Positions 1 to 10,500 of a stretch of DNA of 64,000 bases are shown in pieces. This DNA comes from R-RK-3 sp963842775. GTDB taxonomy: Bacteria > Pseudomonadota > Alphaproteobacteria > Rhizobiales > Rhodomicrobiaceae. The notes under the pieces were generated by a model. It ran no database searches, had not been told where the DNA came from, and worked only from the letters and a program-made list of their open reading frames with translations. The stretch covers positions 1 through 64,000 of the forward strand of contig CAWJHQ010000016.1 of assembly GCA_963842775.1 (NCBI GenBank), read 5' to 3'. The position numbers and the translations under genes were made by a program. How positions within the stretch are numbered: position 1 is the first letter of the stretch; each line of letters begins with the position of its first letter.

Positions 1-893
1 AGGGAAAATACTAAGCCCTTCCCGCCGCCGGGATTGCGTCGAGCATGTGCGCTCCAGGATTGATGTCTCCGAGCGCCGTGCTTGCGCCGTGATCGGCCAG
101 CCGCGCGCAACGCAGCGCCGGCGGCCGATCATCGGCGATGATGAAGAAGCGCTGACCACGGCGATCATCCGTCTGGCGACGACTTACGGCCGCTACGGTT
201 ATCGCCGGATCACCGCGCTGCTTCGCCTCGAAGGCTGGCGGGCAAATCTCAAGCGGGTCTATCGCATCTGGCGGCGGGAAGGGCCGAAAGTGCCGCAGAA
301 ACAACCGAAACGCGGCCGGCTCTGGCTGAATGACGGCTCGTGCATCCGTCTTCGGCCGGAGCGCCCCGGCCATGTCTGGTGCTATGATTTCGTCCAGGAT
401 CAGACGCAAGACGGCCGGGCGTTCCGTATGCTGACGGTCGTTGATGAGTTTACCCGCCAGTGCCTCGCCATCGTTACGGCGCGCAAGCTGAACTCCGACG
501 ATGTTCTGCATTGCCTGACCGAGTTGTTCACCATCCATGGCCCTCCTGAGCATATAAGGTCCGACAATGGCAGCGAATTTACCGCCAAGGCAGTGCGCCT
601 CGGCTCGGGCGTGTTGGCGTGCAAACGCTCTATATCGAACCCGGCAGCCCATGGAGAATGGCTACAATGAGAGTTTCAATTCGAAGCTGCGCGACGAATT
701 GCTGAATGGAGAAATCTTCACGACGCTCCGCGAGGCCCAGGTCCTGATCGAGCGCTGGCGCCGGCATTACAATACTGTCCGGCCGCGCTCATCGCTCGGC
801 TATCGTCCGCCGGCCCCAGAAACGATCTTGCCGACAGCGTTCGAGCTGTCCTACGCTTCGCTCCGGCCAGCTCGAACGCTGGCACTGAACTGA
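1..893 (+). pseudogene. IS3-family transposase OrfB, 5' end outside window, frameshifted
   Basis: This is the catalytic DDE transposase (OrfB) of an IS3-family element. The frame is already open at base 2 and reads through an IS3 helix region (SERRACAVIGQPR), a YGRYGYRRI motif and an rve/integrase core with VDEFTRQC and SDNGSEF. It then continues in other frames through GVQTLYIEPGSPW and NGYNESFNSKLRDE to an RPRSSLGYRPPAPET tail. The D,D,E residues (DFVQD, SDNGSE, NES) are all present but split. The frame changes near 598-616 and again near 652, where one G seems to be missing between PW and ENGY. Both are single-base deletions, so the copy is probably inactive. No OrfA is visible because the left end lies outside the window. 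Its right end abuts a second IS3-type element. Confidence 0.85.
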
Positions 894-968
894 TCTGCCT
901 CCCGCAAACTGGACCAATCGGGTTGGAATTTTCTACTTTTGCAGCAGGGGCTGAGGAAGGGAAAATCC

Positions 969-1235
969 ATGAAGCGCTCGAAGTTCAACGAGGCGCAGAT
1001 CGCCTTCATTTTGCAGCAGGCGGAGACCGGGACACCGATCGGCGAGGTGTGCCGGAAGGCCGGTATCGCCGAGGCGACGTTCTATAATTGGCGTAAGAAA
1101 TATGCCGGTCTGATGCCGTCGGAGATGAAGCGGCTGAAGCAGCTTGAGGAGGAGAACGGCAAGTTGAAGCAACTCGTCGCCGACCTGTCGCTGGACAAAG
1201 CCATGCTTCAGGACGTGCTGAAGCGAAAGCTCTAA
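969..1235 (+). CDS. IS3-family transposase OrfA
   Basis: An 88-residue helix-turn-helix protein that provides DNA binding for IS3-family transposition. It starts MKRSKFNEAQIAFILQQ, followed by GEVCRKAGIAEATFYNWR (the HTH) and a leucine-rich helix (EENGKLKQLVADLSLD) that mediates oligomerisation. The ATG at 969 is preferred over the upstream in-frame ATG at 939 because it matches the usual IS407-group N-terminus and has a GGAAGGGAAAA stretch just upstream. OrfA appears intact. The OrfB frame (-1 relative to OrfA) is already open before the OrfA stop, as expected for production of the OrfAB transposase by -1 translational frameshifting. Confidence 0.85.
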   Translation: MKRSKFNEAQIAFILQQAETGTPIGEVCRKAGIAEATFYNWRKKYAGLMPSEMKRLKQLEEENGKLKQLVADLSLDKAMLQDVLKRKL

Positions 1236-1258
1236 GGCCTGCTCGCAAGCGAGAGCTG

Positions 1259-2067
1259 GTGGATGAGATGCGACGGGAATGGAAGGTCAGCATTCGGCGC
1301 GCTTGTGCGGTTCTGCGCGCCCGGCGGTCGACCTATCATTACCGGCATCGCCGCCGCGAACAGGCCGATCTGGGGAAGCGGATCAAGGAGATTGCGCAGA
1401 CGCGGGTGCGCTACGGTTACCGGCGCATCCATGTTCTTTTGCGTCGCGAAGGCTGGCAAGTGAACGCCAAACGCATCTATCGGCTGTACCGGGAAATGGG
1501 CTTGCAATTGAGGAACAAGACGCCGAAGCGGCGGGTGAAAGCCAAGCTGCGCGAGGACCGCACTGTTGCGATGCGCCGCAACGAGATCTGGGCGATGGAT
1601 TTTGTCCATGATCAGCTGGCGACGGCCGCAAGCTGCGGGTCCTGACGGTGGTCGATCTGTTCTCGCGGTTCTCGCCAGCGGTCGATCCGGCATTCAGCTA
1701 TAAGGGCAGCGATGTTGTGCAGACGCTTGAGCGGATCTGCCGGGACGTCGGCTATCCGAAGGTGATCAGGGTTGATCAGGGATCGGAGTTTATCTCCCGG
1801 GACCTCGATCTATGGGCTTACCAGAATGAGGTCACGCTCGACTTCTCCCGGCCCGGCAAACCCACCGACAATGCGTTCATCGAGTCCTTCAACGGCACCT
1901 TCCGCGCCGAGTGCCTGAATGCGCATTGGTTCATGAGCCTTGCCGACGCACGGCAAAAAATGGAAGATTGGCGCAGAGACTACAATGAGGTTCGTCCACA
2001 CAGCGCGATCGGCAATATGTCCCCGATTGCGCTGATGAATTGCTCACCGGCGAGCAGCCCGCCGTGA
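1259..2067 (+). pseudogene. IS3-family transposase OrfB, frameshifted
   Basis: This is the catalytic half of the IS3 transposase. The first segment (GTG at 1259) contains RRACAVLRARRSTYHYR, the RYGYRRIHVLLRREGW motif and the first catalytic Asp in WAMDFVHD. The second segment contains VDLFSRF, the second Asp in VDQGSEF and the catalytic Glu in FIESFNGTFRAECL, ending near RPHSAIG. The two halves are in different frames. The break is near 1625-1640, where GGG appears as GG (LAT|GRKLRVLTVVDLF). A single-base deletion therefore inactivates the copy unless it is a sequencing error. All three acidic residues are present. Confidence 0.8.
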
Positions 2068-2105
2068 GCGAACAGACCCGGAAAATCCGCCAACCAGGCG
2101 GTCCA

Positions 2106-3498
2106 AAGACGGGGAGCAGCCCAAGCGCCGCTTCTGACTTTAAAGACTTGTTATAGCAATGCGGGGCAGGCCAGCAACCTCCAGCAATCACCGGAAACGA
2201 TCATCGAACATGTCAGCGGATTTCCGCACCCCTTGTCACTCAAGCGGTGGGCACTATCGCTACCGATACCTCAAGAGGATCGCGACAAGGCATTGGGGAT
2301 CGAGTCAGCCTTGCTTCAGTACATGCGAATTCGCATGCTCGCATAAATGGCAAAGCCAAGTCGGGCTTGGCGTTTCAGTCGTCTGCGCTTGACGGCCCAG
2401 TGATTTTTCTACCGGAACCTATCGTCGTCGACTTGAAGCTGTCGGACTAGACAACTCAATGGTGATTTGCATTCTTAACCGGGGGTTCGTGGTTGACGCT
2501 AAGCAATCCAGCGCTTTTGATTTTCAGAGCACATAATTCGCCTTTTGGGCAAGGCGCCTTTCTTAAATGCCGGCCGGATGGCCGATATGTATCCGTAGGC
2601 TGGAGGCCGCCTTGTGAGGCGCTCGGATATTGCTCCTGTTAGCCCTTGTTGATGCAGCAAGGGATAGGTGTGGACCGCGTCGCCATCCGCGAGGGTAACC
2701 GCACCGTTGGCGCCGGGTTGGTCACAAGGATCCTTGCGTAAGGCGATGATCTAGACGAACGAGAGGAGCGAAGCGAAAGGTCCGCTCCCCTTGTCCGCTC
2801 GCACCTCGCCTTGGTTCCACTCGTTCAATGTCTCCTCCGAGGCGCGAGTTGCCGCGTCGTCCAGAAGCCGCTACGGCCGGTCATGAACCGCCGGAGACTT
2901 CTCTCTCGTCTGCCCAGAGATCAAAGCGGTGAGAGAGGTCGTCTCACGGCCGTCAAAGGAGCGCCCGATTAGCGGTATTCGTCAGTTCCACTATAGGAGG
3001 GATCGGAGAAGAGGGTTGTACTGCTGCATTCCAGCGCTGCAGAAGAGCGTGGTATCGTCATGCGGCCGTACGGATTCAATGCGTGTGGAATGGATGCCCT
3101 TTGAAAGGCAGAAGTCTTGATACTGCTGGATCAGGCGTCCCGCGGTGACATAGGCAACCTCCTTCGCTGTTCATGTGCCTCTCCTAAAAATAGCGACGCC
3201 GATTTGTATCGGTATGCCGAGTGCCATGCCGATACGCGGCTGCTAGCCAGTAACCTGCCTGTCGGCGGGCCGATGACGTGACAACAGCAGGGCGCATCTC
3301 AAGCGGGGAGGCAGGAGAGGCACGTCTATAACCTCCGGCAGTTCTCAATGTTCGTCTATGGTGATGTAATTGGTTGCAGGGGACATGTAGCCTGATTTGA
3401 ACCAACGAACTAAGTTATTGAAATAATTAAATTCGAAGATTAGTTGCCGACGAGCCGATCAGATAAGTTATTGAAAATAAAATAAAATATAACGATAG
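2106..3498. other. Gene-poor stretch between IS cluster and initiator tRNA
   Basis: No recognisable intact gene occurs in these 1.4 kb. A plus-strand frame open from the IS right end to a TAA at 2344-2346 carries LSLKRWALSLPIPQEDRDKA and could be the C-terminal remnant of a gene cut by the IS. It is not recognised. A short GCCAAG/CTTGGC hairpin lies at about 2354-2371. The remaining short open frames look like noise. Base composition is patchy and drops to AT-rich just before the tRNA (3410-3495). Confidence 0.45.
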
Positions 3499-3575
<77 letters not shown>

Positions 3576-3725
3576 CCAAATGCCGATCTCTATTAGAGAT
3601 AGGCGTTCCCATGCCTGATTTAAAGAACAGGCAGCGATCCGTCGAAATTTCAGAAATGTCCGTCAAACGGCGAGGAGTGTTGTCTAGCCGAATCGAGTGT
3701 GCGGCGCAACCCCTTAGCGTGAGGA

Positions 3726-4073
3726 TTATTCTCCCGCCGGCTTATAGCCCGGCTGAACAAGCGGGGCACTTTGGCGCCGAGCCAGCAAGATGAAATGGAT
3801 GTTGCGCGCGTAGATGAAAAGGCCGCTGCCCTGGCCAAGTATGAACACCGGATCCATGCGGTATATCGCATAGATGAAAAGCATGAAACCGCCCGCGAAG
3901 CTGAAATACCAAAAGGTTTCAGGAACGACACTGCGCCGAGCCTTCTCGCTGGCAAGCCATTGAATGATGAAGCGCATCGAAAACATGGCCTGCGCCGCAA
4001 ACCCGACCGACAACCACACCACCTCGGTTGTGGATATGCCTGCCCACCAAGCGGACAAATTCGACAAATTCAT
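3726..4073 (-). CDS. LAB_N-domain (lipid-A-disaccharide synthase N-terminal-like) membrane protein
   Basis: A 115-residue inner-membrane protein matching the LAB_N family. Three hydrophobic segments are visible, at about residues 17-37, 50-70 and 78-97. Characteristic strings are FSMRFIIQWLASE, VVPETFWYFS and YARNIHFIL. Family members are usually encoded beside a GT2 glycosyltransferase and an ArnT-like transferase. Their exact role is not settled, but association with lipid A or polyprenyl-phosphate sugar metabolism is common. Here it follows the GT2 gene by 45 bp on the same strand, so the two are likely co-transcribed. The start is the ATG at 4073. Confidence 0.85.
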   Translation of the reverse strand: MNLSNLSAWWAGISTTEVVWLSVGFAAQAMFSMRFIIQWLASEKARRSVVPETFWYFSFAGGFMLFIYAIYRMDPVFILGQGSGLFIYARNIHFILLARRQSAPLVQPGYKPAGE

Positions 4074-4118
4074 AAAAGCTCTCGCTCGTTCGCCAGGCTC
4101 AAGGCCCCGCGATCAGTT

Positions 4119-4913
4119 TTATTCACCCGCGATGTGCCGGGCCCGCGTGGCGTCGTCACGTGGAGCGCGAGGCTCCGCGACATGCCGCAACTCGGCCAAA
4201 TCTTCCACGATCGGCGGAATTTTGGTGCGTTTGCGCAGCCAGACGACGCCGATCAAATCGTAGATGCCCGTCAGTGCGCGGTCGAAATTCGTATATTTCA
4301 ATTCGCCGGCCACGCGTGTGCGGTCGTTCACAGGTTCGTAAACCACCTTGTATTCACTCGAGAGGAACAGCGTCGGCATGAAGCGGTGCATGGAGGTGAA
4401 GAATGGCAGGCGCAGGAAGGCCTCGCGCCAAAACACCTTGATTCCGCAGCCACTGTCCGGGCAATTATCCTTGAAGGCCGCGTTTCTGATGCGGTTGGCG
4501 ATCACCGAAGCCAGCTTACGGGAGCCGACGGCCTGCCGCTTCGCACGCACGCCGCCAACCAGCGCAGGACCGTCGCTCAAGTTTGCGCCGAGGCGTCCGA
4601 GCAGCTGCGGGATGTCGCGCGGGTCGTTCTGGCCGTCGCCGTCCATCGTGGCAATGACCGGCGCGCTAGCCGCAAGCACGCCCGTGCGAATCGCGGCGCT
4701 TTGGCCGGAGCGGATGCCGTGGCGAAGATAGCGCAAGGTTGGATAGGTGCGGATCAGCGCTTTCACTTCGGCGCCGGTCGCGTCTTCGCTGCAATCGTCG
4801 ACGACGATCACCTCGGTCAGACGGTCGCGCGGAATGGCTGCATAGGTTTCCTCGACAAGGCGGCCGATATTGCCCGCTTCGTTCAATGCCGGAATGACGA
4901 CCGAAACGCTCAT
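4119..4913 (-). CDS. GT2 glycosyltransferase, dolichol/bactoprenyl-phosphate sugar synthase type
   Basis: A 264-residue cytoplasmic-face GT2 enzyme predicted to transfer a sugar from a nucleotide donor to undecaprenyl (or dodecaprenyl) phosphate. The N-terminus VSVVIPALNEAGNIGRLVEE is the nucleotide-binding start. VVDDCSEDATG and the DxD-like MDGDGQNDP supply metal and donor contacts, and DSGCGIKVFWREAFLRLPFF is typical of the DPM1-like branch. No membrane segment is seen. The open frame extends to 5111, but the ATG at 4913 gives the family N-terminus. It lies upstream of the LAB_N gene and divergent from the GT39 gene across 183 bp. Such a lipid-linked sugar would be the natural donor for that GT39. 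The sugar cannot be told from sequence; galacturonic acid (RgtE-like) or an aminosugar are possible. Confidence 0.85.
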   Translation of the reverse strand: MSVSVVIPALNEAGNIGRLVEETYAAIPRDRLTEVIVVDDCSEDATGAEVKALIRTYPTLRYLRHGIRSGQSAAIRTGVLAASAPVIATMDGDGQNDPRDIPQLLGRLGANLSDGPALVGGVRAKRQAVGSRKLASVIANRIRNAAFKDNCPDSGCGIKVFWREAFLRLPFFTSMHRFMPTLFLSSEYKVVYEPVNDRTRVAGELKYTNFDRALTGIYDLIGVVWLRKRTKIPPIVEDLAELRHVAEPRAPRDDATRARHIAGE

Positions 4914-5096
4914 CGACGCCCCTTTTGCATGCAGCCGCACCTCGATTGGCGCGGAATGCCTTGCCCCGCCCGCTTCAAATATCAGGCTTTCCCGACACAG
5001 CACAACCGGATAAATAACGCTTTCTATGGGGACAATTGTGGCAAGTCTTGCCAAGGTTAATCCGGCGGGAGCCGCCGACAGGCCCGGGGCGTTTGG

Positions 5097-6613
5097 GTGA
5101 GCCGTGACCATTCTGCATCATTGCCGCCGTTTCAGGGAACGCAGGATCGGGGCGTCGTCTTTGATCGTGCGGATGCGCGAGGCTACGCGCTGCCATTCCT
5201 GATCTGCCTTGCGGCGCTGACGCTATTCCGCCTTGCCACACTGGCGTTTTCCCAAACCGAGCTGTTTTTCGACGAAGCGCAATATTGGTTCTGGTCGCGC
5301 GAATTGGCGTTCGGCTACTATTCGAAGCCGCCGCTGATCGCCTGGATCATTCGTGGCGCGACCGAACTCTGCGGGCAGGGCGAGGCCTGCATTCGGGCGC
5401 CCTCCGCGCTGATCCATGCCGCCACCGCGACGCTGGTTTTCGCCACGGCTAAGCAACTCTACGATGCGCGCACCGGCTTCTGGTCGGGGCTCGTCTACGC
5501 CACGTTGCCAGGCGTGTCGCTGTCATCGAGCCTGATTTCGACCGACGCGCCGCTTTTGTTCTTCGTGGCGCTGTCGCTGCTGGCGGTGGTCAAGCTGCAG
5601 GCATCGCAGGTCGTGGCGCTGGGGAATGATGCTCGGCATCGGCATTGGTTTCGGCCTTCTGTCCAAATATGCGATGAGCTATTTCATCCTGTGCCTTGCC
5701 CTTTATGCGGTCTGGACGAGCAACGGGAGGGCGCTGCTGAAGGATGCGCGGCTCTATGCGGCTCTGGCGATCGCCGCCGTGATCATTGCACCTAACCTCA
5801 TCTGGAACGCACATCACGGCTTTGCAACGCTCGGCCATACTGCGGACAACGCCAATTGGGGCAAATCGCTTTTCCACCCGGTCGAGGCGCTGGAGTTTAT
5901 CGGCGGCCAGTTCGGCGTATTCGGGCCGGTGCTATTCGCGGCGCTGCTGGTCTATTGCGCCAACTGGCTTCGTAGCCCGCAATTGCGCGCAACGGCCGGC
6001 GAGCCGGAGCGCCTGCTGCTGACTTTCACCGTGCCGGTGCTGCTGTTGATGGCTGACCCAGGCATTCTTGTCGCGCGCGCACGCCAATTGGGCGGCCTTC
6101 GCTTACGTCGCCGCCACGGTGCTCGTCACGTCGATCCTGCTGCGCCAGGGGTGGCGCCGGTTGTTCCGGGTGTCCTTGGCGATCCATCTCGCCATCGTTC
6201 TGCTCATCGGCATTGGCGGCATTCTCGCCGGACGCCTCGCTCTGCCGGGCGGCGCCGAACCTTATGCGCGGTTGCTTGGCTGGAAGGCGCTGGCGGAAAC
6301 GGCGGCGGACAAAGCGCGGGCAGGTGGCTTCGCCGCCATCGCGACCGACAAGCGGGCGCTCGCCGCGGAATTGCTTTATTACTTGCGGGACGCGGCAATC
6401 CCAGTGGTAGCGCTGCGAGACGACGGCCCGCCGAGCGATCATTTCGAAATGACGCGCCCGCTCGACCAGGCGACGCCAAGGCCTGTCCTGCTCGTAAGCT
6501 TCAACCGCAACGGACCGCCGGCGAGCGAAGCGCTGGGCGCGGCGGACATTCCGGCTGGGCAAGGAAAGCCCCGGCAGGTCTTCTTCTACGCGCTCAGGGA
6601 GCCGCCGCGATGA
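5097..6613 (+). CDS. GT39/ArnT-like membrane glycosyltransferase (two frameshifts)
   Basis: An approximately 504-residue polytopic enzyme of the PMT/ArnT fold, predicted to move a sugar from a polyprenyl-phosphate carrier to lipid A or LPS core on the periplasmic side. The first luminal loop shows LFFDEAQYWFWSRELAFG with the catalytic-type DEA, then YYSKPPLIAW. Later segments include SKYAMSYFILCLALY and AHANWAAFAYVAA. The frame changes twice by +1, near 5625 (LGN/GMMLGIG) and near 6050 (LLLMA/QAFLSRAHANW). Removing one base at each site gives a length divisible by three. The stop at 6611-6613 overlaps the ATG of the next gene (ATGA), indicating translational coupling with the PAP2 phosphatase. 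Confidence 0.82.
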
Positions 6614-7477
6614 GCCTCGTTCCAGCCGGCCGCCAGGAAGCCCCGGTGTCGAGCCAGGGCGCCTATTCGATGCTGTGCGTGGCCGGATCGGCGGGGCTGC
6701 TGGCGGCGCTTGTGTTTTCCGCCTTTCCCGGCATCGACCTGGCGGTTTCGGAGCTGTTTCATCTCGGCGGCGGTAAATTCCTGTTCGCGCGGGACAGCGC
6801 GGGAGAAGCTGTGCGCGACCTGCTGCTCTGGGTGTTCGGCCTCGCCTGCGTCGCGGCCGTGGTCGGCTTCGTCATGATCGCATTCTTCAGCCGCAGATTG
6901 ATGGGGCTTGGCCTCGCGGCCTGGGGCTTCGTCGCACTCTGCGCTTTGGTCGGGCCGGGGCTGGTCGCCAATCTCGGCTTCAAGGATCATTGGGGCCGCG
7001 CCCGGCCGGTGCATGTCACCCAGTTCGGCGGCACGAAACAGTTCACGCCGCCCCTGCTGCGCACCGACCAATGCGCGCGGAACTGCTCCTTCATCAGCGG
7101 CGAGGCATCCAACATTTTCATTCTGGGCTTCGCTGTTGCGCTGCTGGCCGAAGCGGGGCGACGCCGGAAACTGTTTATCGCAGCCATTGCAGCGGGAGGG
7201 TTTGCCGGGCTGATCCGCATCGGCGCGGGGGCGCATTTTCTCAGCGATGTCGTGTTCGCGGGCGTATTCATGGCGTTCGTGGCGCGCGGGCTCGCCTGGC
7301 TGATGTTTGAGCGCTTCGCCGCGCATCTGGCCGATGACGGGCCGTTCCACCGGCAGCTCGCTGCGGGCCGGTCGGGAAGCCGCCATACGCAGCCGAATGG
7401 CGTGGCGGACCGCCAAGCATCATTCCGAAAAGTGGTCTTCCCGGGTTCGGACGAGATTGCGGCGGGAGAAGCAATAA
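6610..7477 (+). CDS. PAP2-family phosphatase (lipid A/undecaprenyl-PP phosphatase-like)
   Basis: An approximately 288-residue membrane phosphatase with about six hydrophobic segments. Motif 1 is KDHWGRARP (Kx6RP). Motif 2 appears as CSFISGEAS, with Glu where the classic PSGH has His. Motif 3 is RIGAGAHFLSD (Rx5Hx3D) and keeps the catalytic His. Relatives remove phosphate from lipid A (LpxE/LpxF) or from polyprenyl pyrophosphate. The start overlaps the GT39 stop by 4 bp. The same open frame runs on to 7707, deep into ileS, which is implausible. A +1 shift between about 7320 and 7400 leads instead to a TAA at 7475-7477, just before ileS, with a basic tail ending RTRLRREKQ. The end is therefore inferred. 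Confidence 0.78.
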
Positions 7478-7549
7478 GAGCTCGCTGGATTATGCCGCGC
7501 GCCATTGCTACAACAGGCGCAAAATTGATTGCGAGCTCATCCTGGTCCC

Positions 7550-10500
7550 ATGCAAAAAGTCAAAGACGCCGCTGCCCCCAAGGGCGGCAAGCCATCCGCC
7601 GATCCCAAAGCCCAGACGCCGGACGCCACCGCCGCGCGCGATTGGAGCGAGACGCTGTTCCTGCCGAAAACGGATTTTCCGATGAAGGCGGGGCTGCCCA
7701 ATCTTGAGCCCAAGCTGCTGCAGCGCTGGGACGAGATGAAGCTGTTCAAGCAGCTCCGCAAGGCTGCGAAGGGCCGCGCGAAATTCACGCTGCATGACGG
7801 TCCGCCTTACGCGAACGGCAATATCCATATCGGCACGGCGCTGAACAAGATCCTGAAGGATACGGTCGTGCGCTCGCAGACCATGCTCGGCAAGGACAGC
7901 AATTACGTGCCGGGCTGGGACTGCCACGGCCTGCCGATCGAATGGAAGATCGAGGAGCAATATCGCGCGCGCGGCAAGGACAAGGACGAGGTGTCGATCG
8001 ATCGAATTCCGCCGCGAATGCCGCGAGTTCGCGGAGCATTGGATCGACGTGCAGCGCGCCGAGTTCAAGCGGCTGGGCGTCGAGGGTGATTGGGACAACC
8101 CCTATCTCACCATGAGCTTCGACGCCGAGGCGACCATCGCGGGCGAGCTGATGAAGTTCGCCATGAACGGCGCGCTCTATGAGGGGTCGAAGCCGGTGAT
8201 GTGGTCGGTCGTGGAGCGCACCGCGCTGGCCGAGGCCGAGATCGAATATCACGAGCATACGAGCCCGACGATCTTTGTGAAGTTTCCCGTTTTGCCCTCA
8301 CCCTTGCGGAGAGGGCCGCGCGGCGAAGCCGAGCGGGGTGAGGGGTGGGAAGAATGCGGCGGCCGTTGAGCCCCCTCACCCGGCGCTGCGCGCCGCCCTC
8401 TCCCACGAGGGAGAGGGCAAGACCTTGCTGATGCGTCTGTCGTGATCTGGACGACGACGCCGTGGACGATCCCCGGCAACCGCGCCATCGCCTATTCGCC
8501 GAAGATCTCTTACGGGCTTTATCAGCGTCACGGCATCGCCGGACGATAATTGGGCGAAGGTCGGCGAAAAGCTGCTGGTCGCTGATGTGCTGGCCGAAAA
8601 TCTGAAAAACGCGGCCCGCATCGAGGAGTGGGAGCGGGTCGGCGATGCCGATCCGTCGCAGATCAAGGCCACGCCGCCACCCGTTCCACGCTCAGGGTTA
8701 CGATTTCGAGGTGCGTCTTTTCCAGGGCGATCACGTCACTGAAGAAGCCGGCACGGGCTTCGTGCATACGGCCCCCGGCCACGGCGCGGACGACTATGAG
8801 CTTTTCGTCAAGAACAAGAAGAGTTTCGAAGAGGCCGGCGTCCCCGAAGTGCCGCACACCGTTGGCGAGGATGGCTTCTATTTCGAGCATGTGCCGATGT
8901 TTGGCGGCAAGGAGCCGAAGCGCGTCATCAATGACAAGGGCAAGTTCGGCGACGCCAATGACGCGGTGATCCAGGCGCTGATCGATGCGAATGCGCTGAT
9001 CGCGCGCGGGCGGCTGAAGCATCAATATCCGCATTCGTGGCGGTCGAAGGCGCCGGTCATCTTCCGCAACACGCCGCAATGGTTCATCGCCCTCGACAAG
9101 CCGACCAAGGTCAAGGGCGTCAAGGGCCAGAAAACGATCCGCGATCTCGCCCTCCAGGCCATCGACGACACGCGCTTCGTGCCCGCCACCGGCCAGAACC
9201 GCCTGCGCGGCATGACCGAATCGCGACCCGATTGGGTGATCTCGCGCCAGCGCGCCTGGGGCGTGCCGATCACCGTATTCGTCAACGAGACGAGCGGCGA
9301 GGTGATCCCCAATGCGGAATTCAACAGCTCCAAGGAGCTGATCGGCCGCATCACCGCCGCCTTCGAGGCGGAAGGCGCCGACGCCTGGTTCAAGGATGGC
9401 GCGCGCGAGCGCTTCCTGGCTGGCCTGGTCGCCGATCCGTCCGAATGGAAGAAGGTGGACGACATTCTCGACGTCTGGTTCGAGTCCGGCTCGACGCACG
9501 CTTTCGTGCTGGAGAAGCGCAAGGATCTCGGCTGGCCGGCGGCGCTCTATCTCGAAGGCTCCGACCAGCATCGCGGCTGGTTCGCCTCCTCGCTGCTCGA
9601 ATCCTGCGCCACACGCGGCCGCGCGCCCTTCGACGCCGTGCTCACCCACGGCTTCGTCCTCGACGAGAAGGGCGAGGAGAAGATGTCCAAGTCCAAGGGC
9701 AACACGCTCTCGCCCCAGGACGTATCCAAGCTGAACGGCTCGGAGATCCTGCGGCTCTGGGTGGCCTCGGCCGACTATTCCGGCGACGTGCGCTTCGGGC
9801 CGGGCATCGTGCAGTCGGCGGTCGAAGTCCTATCGCAAGCTGCGCAACACCATGCGCTTCCTGCTCGGCAATCTGGCGCATTATTCGCCCGAATCAGCGG
9901 GTCGCCTATGCCGACATGCCGGAATTGGAGCGCTTCATGCTGCACCGGCTGTGGGAGCTGGACGGCACCGTGCGCAAGGCCTACGAGAATTTCGACTTCA
10001 AGCGCGTATTCTCGTCGCTGTTCAATTTCTGCACCGGCGACCTGTCCGCGCTCTATTTCGACATCCGCAAGGACGCGCTCTATTGCGACGCGGCTTCCAG
10101 CCTGAAGCGCCGCGCCGCGCTCACCGTGCTCGACGAGCTGTTCGGCTGCCTCACCACCTGGCTTGCGCCGATCCTGTGCTTCACCTCGGAAGAGGCCTAT
10201 CTGGCGCGCTTCCCGCAGGCGAAGGATTCGGTGCATCTGCGGACCTTCCCGGAGATGCCGGCGGAATGGCGCGACGACGCGCTCGCCGCCAAATGGCAGG
10301 CGATCTGGAAAATCCGCCAAGTCGTCACCGGCGCGCTGGAAGTCGAGCGGCGTGAAAAGCGGATCGGTTCGAGCCTGGAAGCGGCGCCTGTCATCCATGT
10401 GACGGACAAGGCGCTGTTCGAGGTCGCGAAAGGCGAAGACTGGGCCGAGATCGCCATCACCAGCGCGGCGACGCTGACATCCACCAAGGCCCCGGACAGT

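Larger units (their letters stand above)
910..2105 (+). mobile_element. IS3-family insertion sequence (IS407-like), about 1.2 kb
   Basis: The element is bounded by imperfect terminal inverted repeats. The left end at about 910-934 begins TGGACCAATCGGGTTGG. The right end at about 2080-2105 is its approximate reverse complement and ends in GGTCCA. TG...CA termini and a 1.2 kb length fit IS3. It carries orfA followed by a frameshifted orfB. Flanking bases (AAAC on the left, AAGA on the right) do not form a convincing target duplication. It directly follows the remains of another IS3-type element, so this is an IS cluster. Confidence 0.75.

Noticed and set aside
3771..5060. 429-codon plus-strand open frame
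   Set aside because: Antisense to LAB_N and the GT2 gene, whose motifs are unambiguous. Codon composition is that of a GC-rich shadow.
6588..7416. Minus-strand 276-codon open frame over the PAP2 gene
   Set aside because: Shadow frame. The plus strand carries all three PAP2 motifs and the coupled start.
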